A program made the translations under genes and the position numbers. DNA of 64,000 nucleotides. Source: Actinoplanes sp. KI2. Lineage in GTDB: Bacteria; Actinomycetota; Actinomycetes; Mycobacteriales; Micromonosporaceae. The DNA lies in the NCBI RefSeq assembly GCF_025630775.1, contig NZ_JAOSZE010000002.1:62001-126000 (forward strand), given 5' to 3'. Below, piece after piece: positions 8,165-14,599 of this stretch. Position 1 is the first letter of the stretch, and each line of letters starts with the position of its first letter. The notes below the pieces were generated by a model. That model had not been told where the DNA came from. It worked only from the letters and a program-made list of their open reading frames with translations, and made no database searches.

Positions 8165-10209
8165 TTACCGGACACTACGTCAGCGATCCGCAACACCACC
8201 CGCGGCTCCACCCGTGTCACCACCCGCAACGGTATCCACCATTTACTGATGGCGAAGGCCTGCCCCAACAACCGGCGTGCCCTCGCGGTACTTGCCGTTC
8301 TGGCCAGGTTGACCAGCGCATATGCCTGCCGGTCCGGGTCGGCGATGGCTCGGGCGATCCGTACGGCCCGGTCGTGATCGCCGGCGGCGGCCACCGCAGC
8401 GGCCACCGCGGCCAATGCCTGCTCCTGTCCGTCTGGGTCGGTGATGGACCGGGCGATCTGCTCAGCGTTGACGGTCAACTGCTTAGCCCGGTCGTAATCG
8501 CCGGTGGCGGCCACCGCGGCGGCCACCGCGGCCAGCGCCAGCGCCTGCGTGTACGGGTCGGTGATGGCCCGGGCGATCTGTTCAGCGTTGACGGTCAACT
8601 GCTCGGCCCGGTCGTAATCGCCGGTGGCGGCCACTGCGGCGGACAGCGTGGCCAACGCCTTTGCCTGACAGTATGGGTCGGTGATGGCCCCGGTGATCTG
8701 CTCGGCCCGGTCGTGAGCGCCGGTGGTGGCCAGCGCGGCGGACAGCGCGGCCAGCGCCTCTGCCCGCCATCGCGGGTCGGGAATGGCGTGGGCGAGGGCT
8801 TCGGCGCGGGCGGGTTGTCCGAGCTGTGCCCAGACGGCGGGCAGATCGGTGGGCATGGCGGTGTTGCGGTCGGCCAGGTTGTTGCGGTGTATCGAGAGCA
8901 GGGCCATGGCTTCGAGGTCGGGTTCGGCTTGGGCCAGGACGAGGTCTTGGCAGGTGGTGATCTCGGTGATGGCGGCGGCGTCGCCGCCGGACAGGTCGAG
9001 CATCCGGTCATGGCGGTCCGGGTCGGTGACCAACTCGACCAGCCGGGAGACCTCGCCCGTGGTGGCCAGCATGCGGGGGTAGCCGCGGAGCAGGTATTCC
9101 GGGGTGTCGGCCGGCCAGGGAGGGCCGCCGTCGGTGGGGGTGCGGTAGGTGTCGGCCCAGGCGTGCAAGCGGGTGCGGTATTCGGCCAGCCGGGTTCGAT
9201 CGAGGTAGCTGGTGGCGGCCTGTTGCAGTTCCTCGTGGCCGAGCAGGTACACCTCGGGCCCGGTGGCCGGATCCCACTGCGCGGTGCGGCGGGTGAAGGT
9301 CCGCCCGGCTACGGTGTGCAGCACGTTCTCGATTTCGACCAGATCGGCGCTGGTGAGCTCCCGCAGATCGGGCCCGGACAGGCCACCACGAGCCGCGGTC
9401 AGCAGCCCGAGCAGGTCCTGCTCGATCGGGCTTCCGTTCACCAGGCGTTTGATCTCGGCCCTGCCGAGGTGCTGCAGATCCTGCGCGTACGCCGACGCGG
9501 ACAGCCGGCGCACGATGCCCGGATCGCGCAGCGGATGCCAGTGCGGCACGTCGTCCGGGATCGGCGGGTTCGGCCGCCCGGCCACGATCACCCGCATCCC
9601 GGCCGGCGGTTCCGCCGGGAGCAGCCCGGCGATGCTGTGCGCGTGGTCGCCGCTGGCCGTGCTGCGGTCCTCGTCCAAGCCGTCGACCAGCAACACCAGC
9701 CGCACCTGCCGCTGTCGGCAGGCTTCGGCCGCCTGGGCGAGCAGGTCCAGCAGCCACGCCTCCCGCAACCCCTCGTCCGGTGTGCTCGGCGCCGGTTGCC
9801 CAGTCAACGCGGTCAGCTGCTCGGTCACCGCCGCGACGAATGCCGCCCGCGTGTCCTGACCGGCTAGGCGGGCGGTGATGAAGAACGCCACCACCTGCAC
9901 CTGCGCCCGGACCTCATCCGGCGGATGCAGCACGAACGTCGACAACAACGCCGACTTACCCGCCCACGGCCCCGCCTGCCACCACACATACGGGCCCCGC
10001 TGCTCCTGTAGGCAGAACCCGGCCAACTCGGCCAACTCCAGGCCCCGGTCCTGCAACCGGGGCGGGGCGATCCGGCGGACCTGCGCCAGATACGCCGACC
10101 GCGGTGTCACCAGCGGCCCCGTCCCGTACAGGAACACGTTCACAAGCTGGGCCATGCCGATCCCGACCCCGCCCTGCTCACCATGCCCGAGCACCCCCGA
10201 CCCCGGCAC
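8119..10209 (-). CDS. NACHT-type STAND NTPase with C-terminal helical repeats
   Basis: 696 residues from GTG 10209; an ATG at 10155 is an alternative start. A Walker A motif AGPWAGKSALLS lies at about 79-90 and Walker B LVLLVDGLDED at about 171-181, the acidic pattern typical of NACHT domains. A helical middle follows, and residues about 480-640 hold TPR-like repeats with a 40-residue period (GDYDRAEQLTVNAEQIARAI units). The repeat DNA is nearly identical at 120-bp spacing, so expansion is recent. Bacterial NACHT proteins act in phage defence as oligomerising sensors. A membrane partner gene is encoded 50 bp upstream. The last 15 residues look like out-of-frame read-over into a neighbouring remnant, so the natural C-terminus may be slightly truncated. 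Defence function is inference from family and mobile context. Confidence 0.85.
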   Translation of the reverse strand: MPGSGVLGHGEQGGVGIGMAQLVNVFLYGTGPLVTPRSAYLAQVRRIAPPRLQDRGLELAELAGFCLQEQRGPYVWWQAGPWAGKSALLSTFVLHPPDEVRAQVQVVAFFITARLAGQDTRAAFVAAVTEQLTALTGQPAPSTPDEGLREAWLLDLLAQAAEACRQRQVRLVLLVDGLDEDRSTASGDHAHSIAGLLPAEPPAGMRVIVAGRPNPPIPDDVPHWHPLRDPGIVRRLSASAYAQDLQHLGRAEIKRLVNGSPIEQDLLGLLTAARGGLSGPDLRELTSADLVEIENVLHTVAGRTFTRRTAQWDPATGPEVYLLGHEELQQAATSYLDRTRLAEYRTRLHAWADTYRTPTDGGPPWPADTPEYLLRGYPRMLATTGEVSRLVELVTDPDRHDRMLDLSGGDAAAITEITTCQDLVLAQAEPDLEAMALLSIHRNNLADRNTAMPTDLPAVWAQLGQPARAEALAHAIPDPRWRAEALAALSAALATTGAHDRAEQITGAITDPYCQAKALATLSAAVAATGDYDRAEQLTVNAEQIARAITDPYTQALALAAVAAAVAATGDYDRAKQLTVNAEQIARSITDPDGQEQALAAVAAAVAAAGDHDRAVRIARAIADPDRQAYALVNLARTASTARARRLLGQAFAISKWWIPLRVVTRVEPRVVLRIADVVSGNRRSPPMPRSSPTRR
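8453..8692 (-). repeat. 120-bp tandem repeat inside the NACHT gene
   Basis: Two units beginning near 8453 and 8573 are almost base-identical, starting with GGCGATCTG(C/T)TCAGCG and containing TTGACGGTCAACTGC. More diverged copies flank them. Each encodes 40 residues of the helical repeat. Near identity at synonymous sites points to recent duplication or homogenisation, as seen in ligand-facing repeat domains of STAND proteins. Confidence 0.8.
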
Positions 10210-10259
10210 GGCATGCCACCCCGGCGCCTTCGCAGAAGCACCGTCGTCGCCGGGTCCGG

Positions 10260-10754
10260 TCAGTGGCCGGGCCGACCCGGCCGGTGAGGGTCCGGCTCCT
10301 CCCGGCGCCGGTTGCCGATATTGACTGTGCCGGCCTGCCCGATCGCGGTCGCATCGTCTTGCGCGGTCGCGGTTACCCCGCCGGTGAACACCGTCGACCC
10401 CGGCGCGGCCAGCACCTGCGTACCCGCCGCCCGCTCGGCCTGGCGGATCTGCTCCAACAGCGCGGTCACCGTTTGCGCGAACGTCTCATCCCGACGCGCG
10501 GCCGCCGCCACCGCCAACTCGACCTGTTGCCGGGTCAACTCACTGACCTGCCCCGACTCGCTTGCCGCTTCCTCGGCCAGATCGTCCTGAACCGGTCGAC
10601 CCAGCTTGGCCAGCACCACCTCGTGCAACCGGTCCGCGCCCGCGTCGATCGCCGCATCGACCGTCTCATCCACCCGGCCGCCAGCCCGGCGTGCCTTGCG
10701 TACCGCCCACGCGATCACCATCCCAGCGACCACCGACGCCTCCACCACCGGCAC
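10260..10754 (-). CDS. small membrane-anchored partner of the NACHT protein
   Basis: 164 residues from GTG 10754, chosen because GGGAGG lies 7 nt upstream; a longer frame to 10859 lacks this and has poor codon sense. Residues 3-20 (VEASVVAGMVIAWAV) form one transmembrane or signal-anchor helix followed by KARR. A long helical region rich in Ala, Glu and Gln comes next. The tail has GSTVFTGGVTATAQDDATAI then GQAGTVNIGNRR, a Gly/Ala/Thr repeat of the kind found in small proteins next to STAND NTPases in actinobacteria. It precedes the NACHT gene in the same operon. Possible adaptor or effector; no catalytic motif is visible. Confidence 0.65.
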   Translation of the reverse strand: MPVVEASVVAGMVIAWAVRKARRAGGRVDETVDAAIDAGADRLHEVVLAKLGRPVQDDLAEEAASESGQVSELTRQQVELAVAAAARRDETFAQTVTALLEQIRQAERAAGTQVLAAPGSTVFTGGVTATAQDDATAIGQAGTVNIGNRRREEPDPHRPGRPGH

Positions 10755-10935
10755 CCAGCACCTCCCAGAACAATCCGTCACACTGTGGACCAGACCCGCA
10801 CCCACCGTAGCGAGCCGCCAACCACCTGCCGTCCCCTGAACAGACGACCGAGTCCACACACCTCAGTGCAGAGGACGTGAGACATCCCGTGCCCACGACT
10901 GCGGGAAACGCCAGTTCTAGCCTCTGAGTGTGGCT

Positions 10936-11008
10936 GCTGACAACGGGGTGACCGCACTGCTGACAACGAGGCGGCCGTTGAGCGCTGACAACGGCGCGGC
11001 CGTTCTTA
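10936..11008. repeat. three direct repeats with core GCTGACAACG
   Basis: The 10-mer occurs at 10936-10945, 10959-10968 and 10984-10993, with spacing 23 and 25 bp. The second and third form a 25-bp imperfect tandem pair that also shares GCGGCCGTT. They lie between the divergent membrane-partner gene and recombinase gene, next to the core-site-like inverted repeat. They may be accessory protein sites of a resolution site or operators for either promoter. A single copy of the 10-mer also occurs at about 48273, before another tyrosine recombinase gene. Confidence 0.55.
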
Positions 11009-11027
11009 AACAGCACCGTTCCACGCT

Positions 11028-11058
11028 TGTGACATAGAATCCCGTATTCTGTGTCACA
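11028..11058. promoter_or_regulatory. candidate recombination core site (TnpI-type internal resolution site)
   Basis: TGTGACATAGAAT (11028-11040), a 5-bp spacer, and ATTCTGTGTCACA (11046-11058) are inverted repeats matching at 12 of 13 positions. This is the arm-spacer-arm layout of tyrosine-recombinase crossover sites. A third half-site, ATTCTCTGTCACA, follows at 11124-11136 in direct orientation with the right arm. The known resolution site of Tn4430 has an inverted-repeat core plus extra direct-repeat motifs beside tnpI, which this matches in layout. Confidence 0.6.
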
Positions 11059-11158
11059 TAGCCGCCGGGCGACCCTGTCTGGCCTGCGGTCCGCCGCCGC
11101 AGCCGCGGCGGCGACTCGGCCATATTCTCTGTCACATCGCCGCGAGGAGCCCGTTCGA

Positions 11159-12106
11159 GTGTCCGTGATCCCGCTGCCGACCGCCGGACGCCCCGTGCCG
11201 CTCGTCGTCGCCGTCGACGCCTTCCTCGAGCGCTTCCGCGACGACCCCGGCACCCGCACCACCTACACCGAGACCCTGCGCCGGCTGCGCGGGACCGCCG
11301 GCGACCAGCTGCCGGTCGCCGCACTCACTCCCGAGCTCTACGCGCAGACCATGGCGCGCTGGGACGAGCGGGCCGCCAACACCTGGAACAAGCACCTGTC
11401 CGCGCTCACCTCGTTCACCGCCTACTGCGCTCGGCAGGAGTGGCTGACCGTCGACCCCGGCCGGCGCCTGGAACGGCGCAAGGCCACCCGCCGCCGCGAC
11501 AAAGCGATCCCGCGGGCCCGCCTCGAACGGCTGTTCACCGACGACCGCAACCCGCTGCGCGAGCGGGTGCTCTGGCGGATGCTCTACGAAACGTGCGCCC
11601 GGGCCGAGGAGATCCTCGGCCTCGACGTGCCCGACCTCGACATGGAGTTCCGCCGCGCCCTCGTCACCGAGAAAGGCGGCGACCGCGCGTACGTGCACTG
11701 GGAAACCCCGACCGCCCGCCTCCTACCTCGGCTGCTGGCCGGGCGCCGCGACGGGCCAGTGTTCCTCGCCGACCGACGCGCCCCCGCCGCCGGACGGCGG
11801 GCGCCGGCGACCGGAGACATCTGCCCCGAGACCGGGCGGGGCCGGCTGTCCTACCCGCGCGCCGAATACCTGTTCAAGCAGGCGTCCAAGCTGCACGACC
11901 CCCACGGCGCCGGATTCACCCTCCACCAGCTGCGCCACAGCGGACTGACCCACCTCGCCGCCCGCGGCCGCAGCGCCGCCGAACTCCAGGCCAAATCCCG
12001 CCACCGGCACCTGGCCACCCTCGGCATCTACGTCCAACTCGGCGAAGAGACCTCCGCCCGCATCACCGCCGAGAACGACGAGCACCACCGACGGCACCGG
12101 CGCTGA
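11159..12106 (+). CDS. tyrosine recombinase of the Tn3 element (TnpI-like)
   Basis: 315 residues from GTG 11159, chosen because GAGGAG lies about 9 nt upstream and the longer frame would read through the putative core site. The N-terminal SAM-like core-binding domain spans about 15-105. The catalytic domain shows the first Arg in ETCARAEEILGLDV, Lys in TEKGGDRAY, HQLRHSGLTHL with His-x-x-Arg, a His in SRHRHLATLG and the nucleophile Tyr in GIYVQL. All catalytic residues are present, so it should be active. In this transposon it would resolve cointegrates at the inverted-repeat site upstream, replacing a serine resolvase. GC-rich repeat-like coding in 11750-11830 seems intact. Confidence 0.88.
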   Translation: MSVIPLPTAGRPVPLVVAVDAFLERFRDDPGTRTTYTETLRRLRGTAGDQLPVAALTPELYAQTMARWDERAANTWNKHLSALTSFTAYCARQEWLTVDPGRRLERRKATRRRDKAIPRARLERLFTDDRNPLRERVLWRMLYETCARAEEILGLDVPDLDMEFRRALVTEKGGDRAYVHWETPTARLLPRLLAGRRDGPVFLADRRAPAAGRRAPATGDICPETGRGRLSYPRAEYLFKQASKLHDPHGAGFTLHQLRHSGLTHLAARGRSAAELQAKSRHRHLATLGIYVQLGEETSARITAENDEHHRRHRR

Positions 12107-12206
12107 CCCTCCATCCCACGTAGCGGGATCGCGAAATCGGCGACCGGCGCCCGGCAACCCGGCCGCTCTGCGGCAGCCGCCCCCAGATGGCGCCCTAGAT
12201 CAACTG

Positions 12207-12246
12207 CTTACCGTTGTTTTTGGTCTGAAAACTACGGGCGGCCCCC
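12207..12246 (-). repeat. right terminal inverted repeat of Tn3-family element
   Basis: Reverse complement begins GGGGGCCGCCCGTAG and ends AACAACGGTAAG, matching 3792-3831 at 36 of 40 positions. It ends 13 bp before the 3' end of the MarR gene at 12260. Confidence 0.9.
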
Positions 12247-12259
12247 GGGCGAGGATCCT

Positions 12260-12754
12260 TCAGGGCAGGCGGCCGGTGAGGCAGGGGTCGCCGGGGTCGA
12301 TCGTGGCGAGAATGCGTCGGCCGATCTCGCCGAGTTGGCGCTGCTGGGCCTTGGTGAGGGCGTCGAAGATCAGCCGTTGGACCTCGGCGACGTGTCCCGG
12401 GGCGGTGGCCACGACCGTGTCCCAGCCGGAGTCGGTCAGGATCGCGAGGGTGTAGCGTCCGTCGGCCGGGTCGGGGGTGCGCTCGACCCAGCCGCGTTTC
12501 TCCAGCCGGGAGACGACCTGGGAGAGCCGCGGCAGTGACCCTTCGACGAAGCCGGCCAGCACGCTCATCCGCAGGGTGCGCTCCGGTGCCATCGACAGCC
12601 CGGCGAGCACCTGGTACTCGAAGTGGCTGAGCCCTGCATCACGCTGCAGTTGGGCGTCCAGCGCCGCGGGCAGCCGCATCATCAATGCGGCCAGCGCCAG
12701 CCAGGTGCGGCTCTGGTCCTCGTCCAGCCACCGTGGTTCCTGAGCATCTGCCAT
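12260..12754 (-). CDS. MarR-family transcriptional regulator
   Basis: 164 residues. A winged helix spans about 40-125: LSHFEYQVLAGLSMAPERTL, then a recognition helix LPRLSQVVSRLEKRGWVERT and the wing TPDPADGRYTLAILTDSG. MarR proteins bind palindromes as dimers and often respond to phenolics or oxidants. It is transcribed away from a DoxX-like gene, and the 118-bp spacer has three copies of a 16-bp pattern ACTT(N6)TGAAGT, most likely its operators, giving autorepression and control of the DoxX/dioxygenase operon. Its 3' end touches the transposon, but the coding sequence seems complete. Confidence 0.9.
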   Translation of the reverse strand: MADAQEPRWLDEDQSRTWLALAALMMRLPAALDAQLQRDAGLSHFEYQVLAGLSMAPERTLRMSVLAGFVEGSLPRLSQVVSRLEKRGWVERTPDPADGRYTLAILTDSGWDTVVATAPGHVAEVQRLIFDALTKAQQRQLGEIGRRILATIDPGDPCLTGRLP

Positions 12755-12766
12755 GGGTCGAGCATA

Positions 12767-12850
12767 ACTTCACAGCTGAAGTGATCCCACCGCGGAATGA
12801 CTTGCACATTGAAGTAATCGCGGGCTACGGTTCGACTTAACGCTTGAAGT
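12767..12850. promoter_or_regulatory. three MarR operators between marR and doxX-like genes
   Basis: ACTTCACAGCTGAAGT (12767-12782), ACTTGCACATTGAAGT (12800-12815) and ACTTAACGCTTGAAGT (12835-12850) share ACTT(N6)TGAAGT. The first is nearly a perfect palindrome (ACTTCA/TGAAGT). Spacing is 33 and 35 bp, about three helical turns, which would let bound dimers line up on one face. They lie wholly within the divergent promoter region. Confidence 0.75.
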
Positions 12851-12872
12851 CATCGCATGCCTGGAGAACCTG

Positions 12873-13247
12873 GTGAACGTCGTCTTGTGGATCATCGCCG
12901 GCCTGCTTGCCGCGGCTTTCGCGGCCGCCGGAGTGATGAAGCTGTCCCAGTCGAAGGAGAAGCTCGCCGCGTCCGGCATGGCCTGGACGGAGGACTTCAG
13001 CCCCGGCATGGTCAAGCTGATCGGCGCACTGGAGCTCCTTGCTGCCGTCGGGCTGATCCTGCCCGCGCTGCTCGGCGTCGCGCCGGTGTTGGTCCCGCTC
13101 GCCGCGACCGGCCTGGCCCTGGTCATGGTCGGCGCGATCGCGACGCACGCCCGGCGCAAGGAGCACCAGGCCATCGCCGTCAACGTGGTCCTGCTGGTCC
13201 TCGCCGTCTTCGTGGCGTGGGGCCGGTTCGGCCCGTACTCGTTCTGA
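12873..13247 (+). CDS. DoxX-like membrane protein
   Basis: 124 residues with four hydrophobic helices at about 1-20, 45-65, 70-90 and 98-118. The first ends in the FAAAGVMKL motif usual in DoxX-like proteins. Start is GTG 12873. It is probably co-transcribed with the dioxygenase gene 50 bp downstream and repressed by the divergent MarR protein through the three operators. DoxX proteins are often linked to quinone or thiol redox stress; the exact role is not known. Confidence 0.82.
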   Translation: MNVVLWIIAGLLAAAFAAAGVMKLSQSKEKLAASGMAWTEDFSPGMVKLIGALELLAAVGLILPALLGVAPVLVPLAATGLALVMVGAIATHARRKEHQAIAVNVVLLVLAVFVAWGRFGPYSF

Positions 13248-13297
13248 CCCGGCACCGGGCCGCCCCCCGGCCATCGCGACGACAGCAGGTGCATCTC

Positions 13298-14173
13298 GTG
13301 ACCAGCCACACCGTTGACCCGTTCCGCCCGGCCACCCCGGCCGGTGCCTACGACGACCTGCTCGCCCGGGTCCTGCCGCAGGCGCGTGACCAGCGCATCT
13401 GGGAACCGGCCGACGGGCCGCTGCCGGCCCTGTTCGTCAGCCACGGCGCCCCGCCCACCCTCGACGACCCGCAATGGCTCGCCGACCTGTACGCCTGGGG
13501 CCGGTCCATGCCCAAACCCCGCGCGATCGTCGTGGTCTCCGCGCACTGGGAGAATGCCCCGGCCGCGGTCACCGGATCCGCGGCCGGTACCCCGCTGTAC
13601 TACGACTTCGGCGGCTTCCACCCTCGCTACTACACGCTGCAGTACGCCACCCCGGACGCCACCGACCTGGCCCGCCGCGTCGCCGGCACGCTGGGCCGGT
13701 ACACCCCGGTGCACCAGTTCACCGGCCGGGGCCTCGACCACGGCGCCTTCATCCCGCTGATGGCCATGTACCCGGCCGCGGACGTGCCGGTCGTGCAGCT
13801 GTCCATGCCCAGCCTCGACCCGCAGGCCCTGCTGACCCTCGGCCGGCGTCTGCGCGGCCTGCGCGAGGAGGGCATCCTCGTCATCGGCTCCGGGTTCATG
13901 ACGCACAGCTTCGCCGTCATGCGTAACCCCGCCCTCGCCGGTCACACCGAAGCCTTCGACGGCTGGGCCGCCGACGCGCTCGCCCGCGGCGACCTCGACG
14001 CCCTGACCGACTACCGCGCCAAGGCACCCGGCGCCGCGGTCGCCCACCCCACCGCCGACCACTTCGTCCCGCTGCTGCTGACCGCCGGCGCCGCCACCGA
14101 CCCGGCCACCGCCACCAGCGCCATCGACCGCATCTGGTACGGCAACTCCATCCGCTCCCTCCAGATCGACTGA
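13298..14173 (+). CDS. class III extradiol dioxygenase, DODA/YgiD type
   Basis: 291 residues from GTG 13298. Metal and active-site features of the LigB-like DODA family are visible: FVSHGAPPTL near the N-terminus, VVVSAHWENAP with a conserved His, the GRGLDHGAFIPLMAMYP block with another His, and VIGSGFMTHSF. The family cleaves catechol-like rings with non-haem iron or zinc. Located after the DoxX-like gene in a MarR-controlled operon, it may open a quinol or catechol that triggers the regulator. The natural substrate cannot be told from sequence. Confidence 0.88.
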   Translation: MTSHTVDPFRPATPAGAYDDLLARVLPQARDQRIWEPADGPLPALFVSHGAPPTLDDPQWLADLYAWGRSMPKPRAIVVVSAHWENAPAAVTGSAAGTPLYYDFGGFHPRYYTLQYATPDATDLARRVAGTLGRYTPVHQFTGRGLDHGAFIPLMAMYPAADVPVVQLSMPSLDPQALLTLGRRLRGLREEGILVIGSGFMTHSFAVMRNPALAGHTEAFDGWAADALARGDLDALTDYRAKAPGAAVAHPTADHFVPLLLTAGAATDPATATSAIDRIWYGNSIRSLQID

Positions 14174-14599
14174 CGCGAACGAGTCGACCCGGGAAGAGGA
14201 GATCGCCGGCGCCTCCGCGCGGGTCAGACCGTGAGGGTCGCCCGCGTTGCCTGCCGTACCGCGCGCTCCGCCTCGGTGGGATGGCCGGACGTCGCGGTCT
14301 GCGCGACCGCGAAGAGCTCGACGACCACCTTCACCGCCGCGGCGTGCGGTCGGCGGCGGCGAAGAGCTCGCTGAGCAGGATGGCGGCGACGACCTCGCTG
14401 AGCAGGATGGCGGCGACGACCTCGCTCAGCGGCAGAGCCGCGCCCTTCAGCGCGCTGCGGGGGGCGCTGACCAGGGCGCGGGGGTGCCGCCCGGCCGGGC
14501 GTGACAGAGGTACATCGCCGGGTGCGTGAACTCTGTCGCCGCAGAGCCGGCAGCGTGGTCGACTCGTCGCGGGCGAGCAAGCCCCGGGCGGCGGGTCGG
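14174..14599. other. gene-poor spacer with 27-bp tandem repeat
   Basis: No convincing gene. Its main feature is the repeat at 14361-14432. A short minus-strand frame ending at 14331 reads LSEVVAAIL twice in tandem then LSELFAAADRTPRR; it lacks a good start and is probably a relic or a chance frame over the repeat. Confidence 0.5.
14361..14432. repeat. 27-bp tandem repeat, about 2.7 units
   Basis: Units at 14361-14387, 14388-14414 and 14415-14432 (partial). The shared core is CTCGCTGAGCAGGATGGCGG. Period 27 keeps the frame and on the minus strand encodes the nonapeptide SEVVAAILL. It belongs to the class of short minisatellites seen in several spacers of this window. Confidence 0.8.

Larger units (their letters stand above)
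3792..12246 (+). mobile_element. Tn3-family transposon with NACHT passenger module and tyrosine recombinase
   Basis: The element is bounded by 40-bp inverted repeats at 3792-3831 and 12207-12246 that begin GGGG and end TAAG, as Tn3-family ends do. They agree at 36 of 40 positions. Inside are a full-length Tn3-type transposase (3912-6935), cargo genes all on the minus strand (7005-10754), and a tyrosine recombinase (11159-12106) in the place of the usual serine resolvase, the arrangement known from tnpI-type Tn3 elements. No clear 5-bp target duplication is visible at any tested end position, so the insertion may be old or the ends rearranged. It lies between the nitronate monooxygenase gene and a MarR gene. 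Confidence 0.88.

Noticed and set aside
12260..12754. MarR gene as part of the transposon cargo
   Set aside because: It lies outside the right inverted repeat and its operators and partner genes are on the chromosome side.
14224..14580. 118-codon minus-strand frame over the 27-bp repeat
   Set aside because: Composition is Arg-rich without domains; no start with ribosome site; likely a repeat by-product.
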